64,000 nt of DNA from an uncultured Clostridia bacterium (GCA_947303185.1 CAMYXF010000006.1:1-64000), one strand, 5' to 3'; shown: positions 41,860-50,725, counted from the first letter of the stretch. The notes: a model not told the origin generated them from the sequence alone. Numbers and translations: made by a program.

Positions 41860-43607
41860 GTGATTGCCTCCCCGTTCAAAGTCTCGAAAGCGCCGAACTT
41901 GCAGAGCTCGCTGCATACCTTACAGCCGAAGCACTGTGTTGTGTCGACATGTGCGTGTCCGTCCTTGAAGGAGATCGCAGGGCAGCCGAGCTTCATGCAG
42001 GCCTTGCAGGACTTGCACTTGTCAGCGTTAACCTGGATAGGCTCACCGCGCTTAACCTTCTTAAGGAGAGCGCAGGGTCTTCTGGAGATGATTACGGAAG
42101 GCTCTTCTGCTGCGAGTTCTTCCTTAACTGCTGCTTCAGCTTCTGCAAGGTTATAAGGATCTACAACTCTTACTCTGTTGATGCCCATTGCACGAACGAG
42201 AGCTTCGAGATCGATCTTACCTGCCGGGTCGCCACGGAGGTTGAAACCTGTTGTAGGGTTCTGCTGGTGTCCTGTCATACCCGTGATGGAGTTATCAAGG
42301 ATGATGACAGTTGAATTTGTCTGGTTGTATGCGATGTTGGCAAGACCTGTCATACCTGAATGCATGAATGTGGAATCGCCGATGACTGCTACTGTGTTCT
42401 TCTCAGCCTCTGCGCCCAAAGCTGTATTGAAGCCGTGGAGAGAGCTGATGGAAGCGCCCATGCACTCTGTTGTATCGATAGCGCAGAGCGGAGGTGTAGC
42501 ACCGAGAGTGTAGCATCCGATGTCGCCCATGACTGTGATCTTGTTCTTGGAAAGAACATAGAACATTCCTCTGTGAGGGCAGCCTGCGCACATTGCCGGC
42601 GGTCTTCCGGGAAGTCCTTCGATGGGCTTGCATGCGGGCTTTTCAGGGAGTCCGAGCTTTGTAGCAATGAGGCCCTGTGAGAACTCGTCGATAAGCGGGA
42701 AGATATCCTTGCCTGTTACCTCAAGACCTAAAGTCTTGCAGTGTGTCTCAATGATGGGATCGAGTTCTTCAACTACTACGAGCTTGTCTACCTTAGCAGC
42801 GAAGTCCTTGATCTTCTTTTCGGGAAGCGGATTGATAAGACCGATCTTCAATACCGGATACTTGTCTCCGAAAACTTCCTTAACGTACTGATATGAAGTT
42901 GAAGATGTGATGATACCCATAGAAGTATCTGTTCCCTCTTCAACGCGGTTGAGTGAAGATTCCTCAGCAAATGCAACGAGCTTTCTTGTTCTCTCCTCAA
43001 CGATGGGGTGACGTCTCTTTGCGTTTGCAGGAACCATTACGTACTTAGCTGCATCCTTAACATAAGGCTTAACAGGGATGTCAGCTCTCTCGCCTGTCTC
43101 AACAACAGACTGTGAGTGAGCAACTCTTGTGCACATCTTGATAAGTACGGGTGTATCAAACTGCTCGGAAATATCGTATGCCTCGATAACGAAATCCTTT
43201 GCTTCCTGTGAATCAGCGGGCTCGAGCATAGGCATCTTTGCAGCGATTGCATAGTGTCTTGAATCCTGCTCATTCTGTGAAGAGTGCATTCCCGGATCGT
43301 CTGCTACGAGGATTACCATACCGGCATTAACGCCTGTGTAGCTCATTGTAAAGAGCGGGTCAGCGGCAACGTTAAGTCCTACGTGTTTCATAGCGCAGTA
43401 AGATCTCTTGCCTGCTCTGCTTGCACCAAAAGCGGTCTCCATGGCAACCTTCTCGTTGGGTGCCCATTCACAATAGATCTCATCGTACTTGGCAGCTTCT
43501 TCAGTTGTCTCTGTACTGGGAGTGCCGGGGTACGAACTTGCGACTGCTACGCCGGCCTCATAAAGACCTCTGGCAACAGCCTTGTTTCCAAGCATAAGTT
43601 CTTTCAT
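41853..43607 (-). CDS. iorA: Indolepyruvate ferredoxin oxidoreductase alpha subunit
   Basis: 584 residues. The pyrimidine-binding half starts near ASSYPGTPSTET, the TPP pyrophosphate half contains GDIGCYTLG and VIGDSTFMHSGMTGL, and the C-terminal 60 residues form a two-cluster ferredoxin domain with CKSCKACMKLGC and CFGCKVCSELC. Oxygen-sensitive, ferredoxin-linked chemistry points to an anaerobe. Substrates are indolepyruvate, phenylpyruvate and related keto acids from Trp, Phe and Tyr. First gene of the operon, with AGGAG before the ATG and a good promoter. Confidence 0.95.
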   Translation of the reverse strand: MKELMLGNKAVARGLYEAGVAVASSYPGTPSTETTEEAAKYDEIYCEWAPNEKVAMETAFGASRAGKRSYCAMKHVGLNVAADPLFTMSYTGVNAGMVILVADDPGMHSSQNEQDSRHYAIAAKMPMLEPADSQEAKDFVIEAYDISEQFDTPVLIKMCTRVAHSQSVVETGERADIPVKPYVKDAAKYVMVPANAKRRHPIVEERTRKLVAFAEESSLNRVEEGTDTSMGIITSSTSYQYVKEVFGDKYPVLKIGLINPLPEKKIKDFAAKVDKLVVVEELDPIIETHCKTLGLEVTGKDIFPLIDEFSQGLIATKLGLPEKPACKPIEGLPGRPPAMCAGCPHRGMFYVLSKNKITVMGDIGCYTLGATPPLCAIDTTECMGASISSLHGFNTALGAEAEKNTVAVIGDSTFMHSGMTGLANIAYNQTNSTVIILDNSITGMTGHQQNPTTGFNLRGDPAGKIDLEALVRAMGINRVRVVDPYNLAEAEAAVKEELAAEEPSVIISRRPCALLKKVKRGEPIQVNADKCKSCKACMKLGCPAISFKDGHAHVDTTQCFGCKVCSELCKFGAFETLNGEAITW

Positions 43608-43653
43608 TTCTTCATCTCCTAAAGACTGACTTTATTAGTAAATCAATTTGATA

Positions 43654-43682
43654 ATTATACGACAAAAAGCCGCTCCTTTAAA
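43654..43682 (-). promoter_or_regulatory. Promoter of the iorAB operon
   Basis: On the minus strand TTTAAA (43677-43682), a 17-bp spacer and TATAAT (43654-43659). Leader about 40 nt. Confidence 0.7.
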
Positions 43683-43733
43683 CAAGAAGTATTATATAAA
43701 GAAGATATGGTTTCGATGTGAAAACGGACAGTG

Positions 43734-44732
43734 TTACTCGTCGTCAGCGAAAACGATGCTGTCAGCCTCTATCGTGGGGCCGAACTGGTTGGAATACCTG
43801 CATTCCGTAGCTGTGCATGAAGGAAGGCCCAAAGCCATCTGGATCCTTCTGTGATTGACCATCTCCGAATCGGGAATGTTGAAGAACGGATAGATGGGGC
43901 TTCCATAAGATTCGCTTGCCGTATCGTCCCAGAGACAGTCGACATTATAGAATTCGCCGTTGATAAGGATCATGTTCCAGGAGTGCGAACCGCTGTCGCC
44001 GCTTCCTGCGACGGTCTTCTCGGTGCTTCCCGTAACGTAATAGCATGTAGCTCCCGCTTTCTTCATGAGATACTGGAAGCTCCTTGCATAACCTGCGCAT
44101 ACAGACCTGTGAAGAACGATCGTAGAGTATGCACTCTGGTGGTAAGGCGCAGATTCGTCGTATACGGTGTTCTCGCAGATATAGTCGTGGATATAAAGCT
44201 CCCTGTCGATTATCGTCTGATACTGATTGGCACCCGCAATTATAGATGCAGCCGCTGCTTCGAATTCAGCCTTTGCAGCCTGGAACTTCTCCGGAGTATC
44301 CGCGAAATCGTAGAAAGTAAAAGTGATCTCCTTGATGCTTCCGTCTTCGGGGTTGTATGAATAGCTGTAATTGTTATCTATCCAGAAGATCTCAGGATGG
44401 TCGTTGAGCACCGCATCCATTGCTTTGGAGAGCTGCTCAGCTTCAAGCCTGATGGGACATTCTATCTCAGACTCCCCTGCAATAAGCCCCTCGTAAATGA
44501 AAGAATAAGCATTCATCTCCGTCTCGGAGAGCATTGCGAAATAAGGGTTTTGGTTTATGTCAAAACTGGATCTGACATAGGCTGTCTGGGATGCTGAAGG
44601 CGCAGTGGGAGCTGCATTGGAATCTCCTGTTGAAGACAGCGAATAATCAGGGACGGACATACATCCCGCAAAACTTAAAGCAACAGCGGCTGTCAAAACG
44701 ATTGAGACTAACTCAGAGCATTTCCTATGCAT
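43734..44732 (-). CDS. Lipoprotein with transglutaminase-like cysteine protease domain
   Basis: 332 residues. A signal peptide ends in the lipobox FAGC (Cys24), followed by a Ser/Pro-rich linker. The C-terminal half has the transglutaminase-core triad: Cys212 in SVCAGYARSF, His250 in SHSWNMI and Asp265 in YNVDCLWDD. Such surface domains usually act as peptidases or cross-linkers on cell-wall or protein substrates. A similar layout occurs in many Clostridia lipoproteins. It follows the MacB-like gene beyond a terminator whose 3' arm carries this gene's ribosome-binding site. Confidence 0.88.
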   Translation of the reverse strand: MHRKCSELVSIVLTAAVALSFAGCMSVPDYSLSSTGDSNAAPTAPSASQTAYVRSSFDINQNPYFAMLSETEMNAYSFIYEGLIAGESEIECPIRLEAEQLSKAMDAVLNDHPEIFWIDNNYSYSYNPEDGSIKEITFTFYDFADTPEKFQAAKAEFEAAAASIIAGANQYQTIIDRELYIHDYICENTVYDESAPYHQSAYSTIVLHRSVCAGYARSFQYLMKKAGATCYYVTGSTEKTVAGSGDSGSHSWNMILINGEFYNVDCLWDDTASESYGSPIYPFFNIPDSEMVNHRRIQMALGLPSCTATECRYSNQFGPTIEADSIVFADDE

Positions 44733-44770
44733 AAAAAATTCCCTTCAGGTTAAATTACCTAAAGGGAATT
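44733..44770 (-). terminator. Terminator-like hairpin overlapping the next gene's ribosome-binding site
   Basis: On the minus strand AATTCCCTT-AGGT pairs with ACCT-AAGGGAATT, and TTTTTTATG follows, the ATG being the start of the transglutaminase lipoprotein. The AAGGG in the 3' arm is the only Shine-Dalgarno candidate, so folding would both end transcription and hide the start. Confidence 0.75.
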
Positions 44771-44811
44771 ATAAGTAAAAATCTCTGATTATTCTATCCT
44801 AAAAAACGGAC

Positions 44812-46080
44812 TTATTCTTTCAGCATGAGTTCTTTTTCTTCTCTCTCGGCCGCATCTTCCACATCCGTTACTTCAAGCTCATCCGGTTTTACGGCCATTT
44901 TCGCGCGGAGCTTAAGGCCGATCATGGAAAAACCGATGAGAAGAAGGATTATTCCAAGACCTGTGATGGTGTAATCGTAGAAGAGTCTGTCCTCAGTGAG
45001 CTGTGCTGCCCTCTCCCAGTAAGGGAACTCATATCCCAGTCTTTCCCTGTCCGTCTCGCCAAGAGGGAACATCGTATCGAATACTCTCGTTACTCCAAAG
45101 CGTCCCGTATTATTGCAGACGTAGAGCTGCGGATTTGAGAGCGAGTAGCTGGGCATGGCATTCTTGAAATCCGTTACGCCGACGCCTTTTACGAGTTCGG
45201 GAAGAATTGCTTCGTAGCACTGGATGGCAAAATCTTTAGGAGCGCTGTACGTGCCTTCACCGTCTGCTTCACCTTCGCCCGATGTATCGTAGATTGATCC
45301 CAATGCGCCGAAATAGATAAATGCCCTGTTCTCCTGCTCACCTGCAAGCTCGGCTACCTTTGTGGTTCTCTCTTCAACGACGCCGATGATGGTAAACATC
45401 TCGCCGTTGATCATGACCCTGTTTCCGACAACGTCATATGAATGGTAGAACTTCCACGCGAGAACGTCGTTTATGACGATCTGGTTCGTATCAACGGGTG
45501 TCTCGGGAAGGAATCCGCCGGACAGATATCTGAACGGATGGAAAGCCTTGTAATTGCCTCCGACGGCGACGAGCTGCGCATCGGACTTTCCGCTTGTAAC
45601 CTCAAGACCGTCTACTACGTCTAATGCTTCAATCGTAGCCATTACCGTGGATGAATAGCAGTCTTCCCAACCTCTGAGCTGCTTGCCTTCAGTGTATTGA
45701 ATGTTCTTGTTTCCTGCAGCAGAGCCCGTATCGGCCGAAGTCTGGAGAGCCTGTCTTATCAGGGCAATGTCAGCAAGGTGAATGGACTTGCCGCCTTCCT
45801 GGTATGTCATGGGTGAAGTATCACCCTGTGCCCTTATGCCGCCTGCGAAAACAGTCATGTGTCTGAAAGATGTATCAGAGTTGCTCTGCCAGATCTCTGC
45901 TATCTGCTGGTCAGGTCTCGTATCAATAAGGTAGACTGCCCTGCCGATGCCGAATGCCATAAGGGCAACTGCAATCACTATGAGCCAGAAAGGAACTGCG
46001 AGGATGAGCTTTAGAAGGTTCCTTTTCGCGTTGCCTTTCTCTGTATTCCAGAGCTCTTTTGTCTTATCTATAAATCGCAT
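44812..46080 (-). CDS. MacB periplasmic-core-like membrane protein
   Basis: 422 residues. One N-terminal helix (about 24-50) and one near the C-terminus (about 370-392) flank an extracytoplasmic region of about 310 residues that follows the MacB-core pattern (alternating strands, SGGFLPETPVDTNQIVINDVLAWKFY, GNRVMINGEMFTIIGVVEERT). True MacB/FtsX permeases have four helices; the last two are missing here, and no ATPase is encoded nearby. It ends an operon after two sugar-type permeases and an HlyD-like adaptor. Probably an accessory extracellular component; function unknown. Confidence 0.8.
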   Translation of the reverse strand: MRFIDKTKELWNTEKGNAKRNLLKLILAVPFWLIVIAVALMAFGIGRAVYLIDTRPDQQIAEIWQSNSDTSFRHMTVFAGGIRAQGDTSPMTYQEGGKSIHLADIALIRQALQTSADTGSAAGNKNIQYTEGKQLRGWEDCYSSTVMATIEALDVVDGLEVTSGKSDAQLVAVGGNYKAFHPFRYLSGGFLPETPVDTNQIVINDVLAWKFYHSYDVVGNRVMINGEMFTIIGVVEERTTKVAELAGEQENRAFIYFGALGSIYDTSGEGEADGEGTYSAPKDFAIQCYEAILPELVKGVGVTDFKNAMPSYSLSNPQLYVCNNTGRFGVTRVFDTMFPLGETDRERLGYEFPYWERAAQLTEDRLFYDYTITGLGIILLLIGFSMIGLKLRAKMAVKPDELEVTDVEDAAEREEKELMLKE

Positions 46081-46098
46081 TATTTCGCACCTTTAAGA

Positions 46099-47880
46099 TT
46101 ACTTCGATGTGTAGTCTTCAAGTCTTACGCGCTGTCCGTCTTCCAAAGGCTTCTCGGCTCTTACGACGATCATGACATCGTACTTATCAAGACCTTCGCC
46201 CTTGATTGCTGTAGCAGCACCGTCTGTAGCTTCGATCGTTACGTCAACTCTCTTTACTGTGTACTTGTCACCCAGAGGTGTGGAAGAACCGACAATGACA
46301 TAAACGAAATTACCGTTGTTGTCTTCGCTTACCGCACTGCTCGGTACAACGCACTTATAGTTGTCGTTGCCTCTTCCGGCATTGACTGTGATCTCCTCAC
46401 CCGGCCAAGCGTCGTTGCCTGCAACCATGCACTTTACGATCTTGTTGCCTCTCGGGTTATCCGGGTCAGGCTTGATGGACTGGACCGTGCATCCCTGGAT
46501 AAATCCGCTGGTGATCTCAAGATCCATTCCGACATAAACGTTCTGTGCAGCCTGAGAAGAGAACTTGAAGGATACTGAGCAGACTCTGTCTGTCTCAGGA
46601 ATGATATAAGTAACGAATGTCTTTGCCGTGAGGCTGTCGCCTGAAGATACCGCAATGTTGTAAATGTATCCTCCGACAGGTGCCTTGATCTCAGTGATCT
46701 TAGCCTGCTTCTCGAGTTCTTCGATCTGCTTTTTGAGCTTTGCGATCTCCTCGTCTCTGTCCTCTTCGGCATCTCTTGCCTTATCTTCCGTAATGCCTGC
46801 AGCTGTCTGAGCATCGCTTAATGCTTTCTGCGCGGAGTTGACTGCATTTCTAGCTGTAGTTACGGCACTCTGTGCGGATGCTTCTGAAGGAAGCTTATCG
46901 AGCGCAGCGATCTCAGCCTCTGCGTCTCTGATCTTTCCCTGGCATTCTGCTAGCTCGGCTGAAGCTTCGTCAAGACGCGTCTGTGCAGCCTCGAGCTGGA
47001 TCTCCAAAGCATCCTTCTGGTCTTCGTACTGCTGGATCTTAAGCATCAGTTTCTCCATCTCATATGTAGGAGATGCGGGATCCAAACCGTCTGCATCGTA
47101 TGCGGGAGCCGGTGTTGGAATGGGTGTAGAAGTAGGTGTTGCTCCTTCAGGAACCGGTGTCTCGGGTTCTGTCTCATCAGGTTCCGTAGTAGCAGGAGCA
47201 TCCGGTCTGGGTGTAGGAGTAGGCGTTCCGAGTGCCGTATAAACATCGATCTGTGCCTGGAGCGGAGCAATGGATGCGTCGATAGCATCGATCTGCTTCT
47301 GGATGTCCTCTACTGTTTTCGCAGCTTCGGTAACCGTAGCCTTAAGAGAAACTTCTTTTACGGATTCATCATTGATTATCTGTCTGTTCTCCTCTTCTAC
47401 TGCGTCCTTGTTCTGAACGGCATACAGAGTATCCTCTGCATCGGAAAGTGTGGCCTTAGCCATGTTGATGGAGTCGTAATATGAAGTGAAATCTGTGGAG
47501 TTATCTGTTCTTGAATCGTATTCGGCATCACGCTCGAGCTGCTTTAAGCGGTCCTTTTTTGTCTGAAGATCTTCTGATTCATCAATCGGTTTTAAGGTAA
47601 GGATGGTATCTCCAGGCTGGACCGTATCGTAATTGGTTACCTTGACCTGGTCGACAACTCTTCCTTCCAGACCTTTTACTTCAGTCTGGTTTTCGACGGT
47701 GATCGTGCCCCTCGCACTGTTTGAATATGAGAGATTGCCTCGTGAAGCATAAGCTCCCATAACCTTCGGTATCGTAAGGTTCATCAGCGTGTTCGAGAAG
47801 AATGTAAGCAATGCAAGAACTGCCACAAAAGTGACCATCGCTTTTACAACTCTTGATCTTCTAGCGCTACCCTTTGCCAT
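46099..47880 (-). CDS. HlyD-type membrane-fusion/adaptor protein
   Basis: 593 residues from the ATG at 47880, with GGAGG 9 nt upstream; the in-frame TTG six nt earlier is rejected. An N-terminal membrane helix (about 12-35) leads to a lipoyl/barrel half (VKGLEGRVVDQVKVTNYDTV), a long coiled coil (about 95-400), the second lipoyl half (KITEIKAPVGGYIYNIAVSSGD) and a C-terminal beta-barrel domain. The coil is split at its tip (about residues 220-265) by a Pro/Thr/Glu-rich linker (TPTPTPRPDAPATT) instead of the TolC-contact tip of Gram-negative adaptors. It is encoded between sugar permeases and a MacB-core protein. Confidence 0.88.
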   Translation of the reverse strand: MAKGSARRSRVVKAMVTFVAVLALLTFFSNTLMNLTIPKVMGAYASRGNLSYSNSARGTITVENQTEVKGLEGRVVDQVKVTNYDTVQPGDTILTLKPIDESEDLQTKKDRLKQLERDAEYDSRTDNSTDFTSYYDSINMAKATLSDAEDTLYAVQNKDAVEEENRQIINDESVKEVSLKATVTEAAKTVEDIQKQIDAIDASIAPLQAQIDVYTALGTPTPTPRPDAPATTEPDETEPETPVPEGATPTSTPIPTPAPAYDADGLDPASPTYEMEKLMLKIQQYEDQKDALEIQLEAAQTRLDEASAELAECQGKIRDAEAEIAALDKLPSEASAQSAVTTARNAVNSAQKALSDAQTAAGITEDKARDAEEDRDEEIAKLKKQIEELEKQAKITEIKAPVGGYIYNIAVSSGDSLTAKTFVTYIIPETDRVCSVSFKFSSQAAQNVYVGMDLEITSGFIQGCTVQSIKPDPDNPRGNKIVKCMVAGNDAWPGEEITVNAGRGNDNYKCVVPSSAVSEDNNGNFVYVIVGSSTPLGDKYTVKRVDVTIEATDGAATAIKGEGLDKYDVMIVVRAEKPLEDGQRVRLEDYTSK

Positions 47881-47928
47881 CTTCAATTTCCTCCATATCT
47901 TACGTAAGTGCTTTCCTGCACATGATGT

Positions 47929-48984
47929 TTACTTGATTCCTGATCTTGAGATTCCTTCGACGAGATAATCCTCACCCCACAAGAAGATCAGGAGCGGCGG
48001 GATCATGTAGACGCTCGATGCCGCAAACGCGATTCCCAATTCTGGTTCGTTTATCTGTGAAAGGAATACCGACAGAGGCTGCTTTGCCGTATCGGTAAGA
48101 AGTACCAGTGGCTGCTCGACCATGTTCCAGTAGTCGATGAATAAAAGTATTGTCAAAGCGAATATCGCATTCTTGCACAAAGGCAGTGCGATGTTCGTGA
48201 ATATCTGCCATTCGGAAGCGCCGTCAAGCGTTGCCGCTTCGATGTATCCGGTCGGGATCTGGCGCATGTATTTGGTAAGAAGGAATATCGCAAATGTCGA
48301 GAAGATGCCCGGCAGGATGATCGCCCAGATCGTATCAAGGATGCCGAGTGTATCGGCGATCATGTAGTTTGGAACGAGCGTTACCTGGAAAGGCATGAGC
48401 ATGAGGATAATGTATGAGAAGAACAGTACCTCTCTTCTCCTTCTTCTGTATCTTGCAAATGAATAAGATGCGAGGCATGCAACTACCATCTGACCGCCTA
48501 CGATAGGAAGTGTCAGGATGATCGAGTTCCAGTACTTGAACAGGTATTCAGGATTCATGAAAAGCAGTGTCGTATACTGCTTGATCGTAACCTGCTCAGG
48601 AATCAGTTTGAGTACCGGCATTCTGGACATGTATGTCGCACCCTGGGTAGCGTGTCCTGACATACTCTGGAATACGACCTGGTAGTTTGAGACGATCTCT
48701 TCGGATGACATGAATGAGTTAAGGAACGTAAAGAAGATCGGTACCAGGGCCAGTGCTGAGATCAGGGCCGCAAAGAATACGCCTATTCCCGTCAGTATTC
48801 CCTTCTTGATCTTTCTCTTCTTTAAGTTGGTCTCAATTCTCTTTTTCTCGCTCGCGAAAAAGTTCTCTCTTGCCTCTCCCGAAAGCGATGTGATGAATGT
48901 CTCAGGCTGCACCGTCTCCGTAAAGATATGGCGGCGTGCAAGAGTTGCCTGCTTTCTTCTTTCCAAGCGCTTGGTTTCTTCCAT
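47929..48984 (-). CDS. CUT1-type carbohydrate ABC permease (MalG-like)
   Basis: 351 residues with six predicted helices after an unusually long charged N-terminus (about 65 residues, ending KKRKIKKG). The ATPase-contact EAA loop is GYIEAATLDGASEWQIFTNIALP near residue 255. An extra extracellular stretch after helix 1 (NYQVVFQSMSGHATQG) lengthens the protein over a standard MalG. It starts 2 nt after the MalF-like gene, with GGAGG inside that gene. No solute-binding protein or ATPase is encoded in the operon. Confidence 0.9.
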   Translation of the reverse strand: MEETKRLERRKQATLARRHIFTETVQPETFITSLSGEARENFFASEKKRIETNLKKRKIKKGILTGIGVFFAALISALALVPIFFTFLNSFMSSEEIVSNYQVVFQSMSGHATQGATYMSRMPVLKLIPEQVTIKQYTTLLFMNPEYLFKYWNSIILTLPIVGGQMVVACLASYSFARYRRRRREVLFFSYIILMLMPFQVTLVPNYMIADTLGILDTIWAIILPGIFSTFAIFLLTKYMRQIPTGYIEAATLDGASEWQIFTNIALPLCKNAIFALTILLFIDYWNMVEQPLVLLTDTAKQPLSVFLSQINEPELGIAFAASSVYMIPPLLIFLWGEDYLVEGISRSGIK

Positions 48985-48986
48985 CG

Positions 48987-50138
48987 TCAGCCCTCCACAT
49001 CCTTATCGAATTTGGATTCAGCGAAGAACAGGCCGCCGACGATTATTATCATCACAATGCACATTATTATCGCACCCGCAGAAAGCTTGCTGTAATCAAG
49101 GTGCGTGAACGAGTTATTCATGAAGTGCTGCAGCATGTAGAGGTTCGCAAACGGATAGTCACCCGTAAGCAGATAGACCTCTCTGAATATCTTGAATGAG
49201 TTGATCAGTGACATTATTCCGACAAAGAAGATCGTCGGTGAAAGATAGTGAAGCTTGATGGCAAAAAATCTTTTAATCGGACCTGCACCGTCCATCTCGG
49301 CTGACTCAAGGATCTCATGTGGAATGCTGTTCAGGGCCGCAAGGAACAATACCATGTTGTAGCCTAAGTTCTTCCACAGGAATAAGAGCATTATTACTAT
49401 CTGCGCATATTCCGATTTGAGCCAGTCTATCTTCTCCGGTGAATCGAAAAGCTTTTCGGCGATTCCGTTGATGACTCCGTTGTAACTGAAGAATACCTGC
49501 CAGATAAGTACGACTGATGCAACGGGCACCATCATGGGGTTAAGCAGGAAGCTTCTGAAAAGGCTCTTTCCGGGAAGTCCGGAATTAAGCAGCATCGCGA
49601 TAAACAGTGCGAGTATTACCGCGAGCGGAACTGATATCAAAGCGAATGTAAGAGTGTTTTTGGAAGCATTGATGAATGCATCGTTCGTAAGAACTCTTTC
49701 ATAGTTGCGAAGTCCGACGAAATCAGAATTCGTAGGCGACTTCTGGAATGAAGTTACAAGGAGCATGAACAAAGGCATGAAGAAGAAAACCAATACGCCG
49801 ACAAGACTCGGTGTTAGGTAACCCGTGAATGTGACCCACTCACGGAATTTTCTGTTCTGATATCTCTTTCTCCTTAATGCCAGCTTTTCTCTTCTCTCGG
49901 GAGTATTCTCAAATACGGGAATGTCCTTCGGAGCAAGCTTCATGCTTGCAAGAGGAGTAACGTCCTTAGCCTTGGGCCTGTTGATGAGCTTTAACTCCGC
50001 CTCTTCCTTAGAGACAGTTTTGACCGCAGTTCTCTCAGTTTTCTGAGTTTTGGGCTGAGCAACCTCAGACCCCGGTCTCATACCGGTGACTGCACCTTTT
50101 TCAATTAGCTGGTCTTTTTGTTCCGTCCTATTATCCAT
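48987..50138 (-). CDS. CUT1-type carbohydrate ABC permease (MalF-like)
   Basis: 383 residues. A charged cytoplasmic extension of about 100 residues (rich in Lys, Glu, Thr) precedes six helices starting at FTGYLTPSLVGVLVFFF. The EAA loop is EILESAEMDGAGPIKRFFAIKL near residue 275. CUT1 permeases import oligosaccharides or polyols with a lipoprotein binding subunit and an MsmX-type ATPase; neither lies in this operon. First gene of malF-malG-hlyD-macB-like. The ribosome-binding site is weak. Confidence 0.9.
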   Translation of the reverse strand: MDNRTEQKDQLIEKGAVTGMRPGSEVAQPKTQKTERTAVKTVSKEEAELKLINRPKAKDVTPLASMKLAPKDIPVFENTPERREKLALRRKRYQNRKFREWVTFTGYLTPSLVGVLVFFFMPLFMLLVTSFQKSPTNSDFVGLRNYERVLTNDAFINASKNTLTFALISVPLAVILALFIAMLLNSGLPGKSLFRSFLLNPMMVPVASVVLIWQVFFSYNGVINGIAEKLFDSPEKIDWLKSEYAQIVIMLLFLWKNLGYNMVLFLAALNSIPHEILESAEMDGAGPIKRFFAIKLHYLSPTIFFVGIMSLINSFKIFREVYLLTGDYPFANLYMLQHFMNNSFTHLDYSKLSAGAIIMCIVMIIIVGGLFFAESKFDKDVEG

Positions 50139-50698
50139 ACAAAAAACAGTGTCCCCAACACTTCACGAAAATTATACTATCGCGCCCTGTTTTATCTATC
50201 GCTCTTTTTGGTGCAAAGTGTGGCAAAGCGGCATCAAAACGGCATCAATTAAAGGCTTTCAGGGGTGCCGGTATAAGTATATCCCTCACCGTCTGATAAA
50301 GCATACAAGTTTGGTAAAGTTTTAGTATCGTTATGTAATGAATTATATTCGGGTACAGGTAAGTGACACCCTTGGTTTTTGCATACCCCCAGGGGGTATA
50401 TGATATTATTTGAAAAGAAATTTACCGACTAAAATTGAAAAAACGAATTTTGGTCGGTATTTTTTGTTCCGATATCCGTTTTGGAAACCTCTTTGAAGAG
50501 CTAAAAGGGGCTTTCCGAACCCGAAAGCCTTCAAAAACAGCGCGCTGGACCTCTTTTCGAGCTCAAAACAGGCAGATCCGGGGCCATATACCCCCACCCC
50601 TTACCGACTAAATTGCGAAAATTGAATTTTGGTCGGTAAATTCCGATTCCCCCTTACTTGCAAAAATCGGGAAACCATTTTTTACTATGTAAATTTAT
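50139..50698. other. 560-bp intergenic region with palindromes, no gene
   Basis: No ORF looks coding; a 63-codon frame at 50406-50597 is Phe/Lys/Gly-rich and spans repeat DNA. On the minus strand TATAAT (50171-50176) could drive the permease operon. A tandem CGGCATCAAAA/CGGCATCAATT (about 50230-50251) may be a regulator site. 50383-50399 is a palindrome ATACCCCC-A-GGGGGTAT. Two related hairpins follow and are listed separately. Confidence 0.5.
50421..50640. repeat. Pair of related long hairpins (TACCGACTAAA... units)
   Basis: TACCGACTAAAATT (50423-50436) pairs with AATTTTGGTCGGTA (50446-50459). TACCGACTAAATT (50602-50614) pairs with AATTTTGGTCGGTA (50625-50638). The same unit therefore occurs four times in alternating orientation across 216 bp, with about 140 bp of unrelated GC-richer sequence between. 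Confidence 0.8.
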
Positions 50699-50725
50699 AA
50701 AAGGCTGCCTCATTGAGACAGCCCC
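50697..50725 (-). terminator. Intrinsic terminator of pyk
   Basis: On the minus strand GGCTGTCTCA pairs with TGAGGCAGCC, followed by TTTTATAAAT. About 28 nt after the stop. Confidence 0.85.

Noticed and set aside
41805..42680. Several long plus-strand ORFs opposite iorA/iorB
   Set aside because: They mirror highly biased codon use of real minus-strand genes; no promoter or ribosome-binding site and no recognisable domain.
50406..50597. 63-codon minus-strand ORF in the pyk-permease gap
   Set aside because: It spans palindromic repeats, has no ribosome-binding site and its composition does not look like a protein.
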